Positions 63,528-64,000 of a stretch of DNA of 64,000 nucleotides are shown in pieces; the first letter of the stretch is position 1, and each line of letters starts with the position of its first letter. A program made the translations under genes and the position numbers. The stretch is from Ixodes scapularis. Lineage: Eukaryota; Arthropoda; Arachnida; Ixodida; Ixodidae. Under the pieces are notes generated by a model that had not been told where the DNA came from, searched no databases, and saw only the letters and a program-made list of their open reading frames with translations. The stretch is from NCBI RefSeq assembly GCF_016920785.2, contig NW_024609846.1, positions 118,881,473-118,945,472 on the forward strand, given 5' to 3'.

Positions 63528-63653
63528 ATGACTGGCATTAAATGTTGTGTTTCTTTATCACTCCTGTTCATACTTTGTATATTACTTCAGTCAAAAGACA
63601 CCACCAGTGTTCAATATGCCCCGTCCGAGCACAAGCTTTTCAGCCTGGATAAG
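63528..63653 (+). CDS. Possible first exon of a secreted protein
   Basis: ATG opens MTGIKCCVSLSLLFILCILL, a good signal peptide, followed by QSKDTTSVQYAPSEHKLFSL and DK, then a strong splice donor (AAG|GTGAGC at 63654). 42 codons are open. No family is recognised and no downstream exon was identified before the window ends, so this is a candidate only. Confidence 0.35.
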
Positions 63654-64000
63654 GTGAGCGTGAGTGAGTACGTACTAAGCAGTACCGAAGGTAATGAGCG
63701 TGCACTGCTGCATTTTCAAAGTTTCATAAATGCTCTTTTTTAGAAAAAAATAAAAGCCAGGCATTGTTGTGGTATATTCATAACATTGTGGCTTTCTTGA
63801 AGAATGCGGGCATTCTGAAGGTGTTGCCGAAGGCTTGCCAGGGTGACAGCGCGGTCGAAGGCGACAAGTGCGAGCTAGTACACGCTCTATCGCAAGCTCT
63901 TGTTCTGCGAAAGCGCTTCTCAAAGTCACTCTTGCATGCCTGTAGCCTTTGCTGCCCTACAGTGGTAATGGTAGGCAACTCCGGCTGACACAAGAAATCA

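Overview
The window is eukaryotic and almost entirely made of nested mobile DNA. The evidence is intron-type genomic sequence, Pol III tRNA genes with internal A and B boxes, APE-type non-LTR retrotransposons, Ty3/Gypsy LTR elements and DNA-transposon relics. One terminal exon of a fibrinogen-related lectin (49.3-49.6 kb) and the style of the repeats suggest an arthropod. A hard tick is my best guess, but the sequence alone does not prove it.

Layout. (1) 1-18.8 kb: a tandem array of tRNA-Glu/tRNA-Gln units on the minus strand (period 226 bp), cut into three blocks (1.2-1.7, 7.8, 14.5-16.9 kb) by non-LTR retrotransposons E1-E4. Wherever a 5' or 3' element/tRNA junction survives, it lies at the A box of tRNA-Glu. 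(2) 16.9-31.5 kb: the 3' part of E4, split by Gypsy-A (21.3-31.2 kb). Gypsy-A is itself split by a tandem-repeat-bearing element (HINE-E) and by a second complete gypsy element, Gypsy-B (26.0-30.6 kb, LTRs identical). Two Harbinger-like elements also sit in E4. (3) 31.5-34.4 kb: foldback and palindrome-rich repeats and a long (TA)n. (4) 34.4-41.2 kb: a decayed non-LTR element (E6) holds the 3' part of Gypsy-C. The LTR of Gypsy-C contains a tRNA-like sequence, and in its A box sits E5, a complete 4.85-kb non-LTR element with two intact ORFs, a poly(A) tail and a perfect 17-bp target duplication. (5) 41.2-64 kb: mostly unrecognised intergenic sequence with TTAA-flanked, TA-flanked and TTA-flanked non-autonomous transposons, a decayed tandem-repeat element, a ~178-bp palindrome, the lectin exon, and THAP-like and MADF-like fragments.

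Main result: a group of APE-type non-LTR retrotransposons (at least three subfamilies by 5' end and ORF1) that integrate at one exact position inside the A box of tRNA genes, including a tRNA-like module carried in a gypsy LTR. A second result is a family of Helentron/HINE-like elements (six or seven copies) that insert in A/T runs and carry dense arrays of CRE (TGACGTCA) and E-box (GTCACGTGAC) palindromes.
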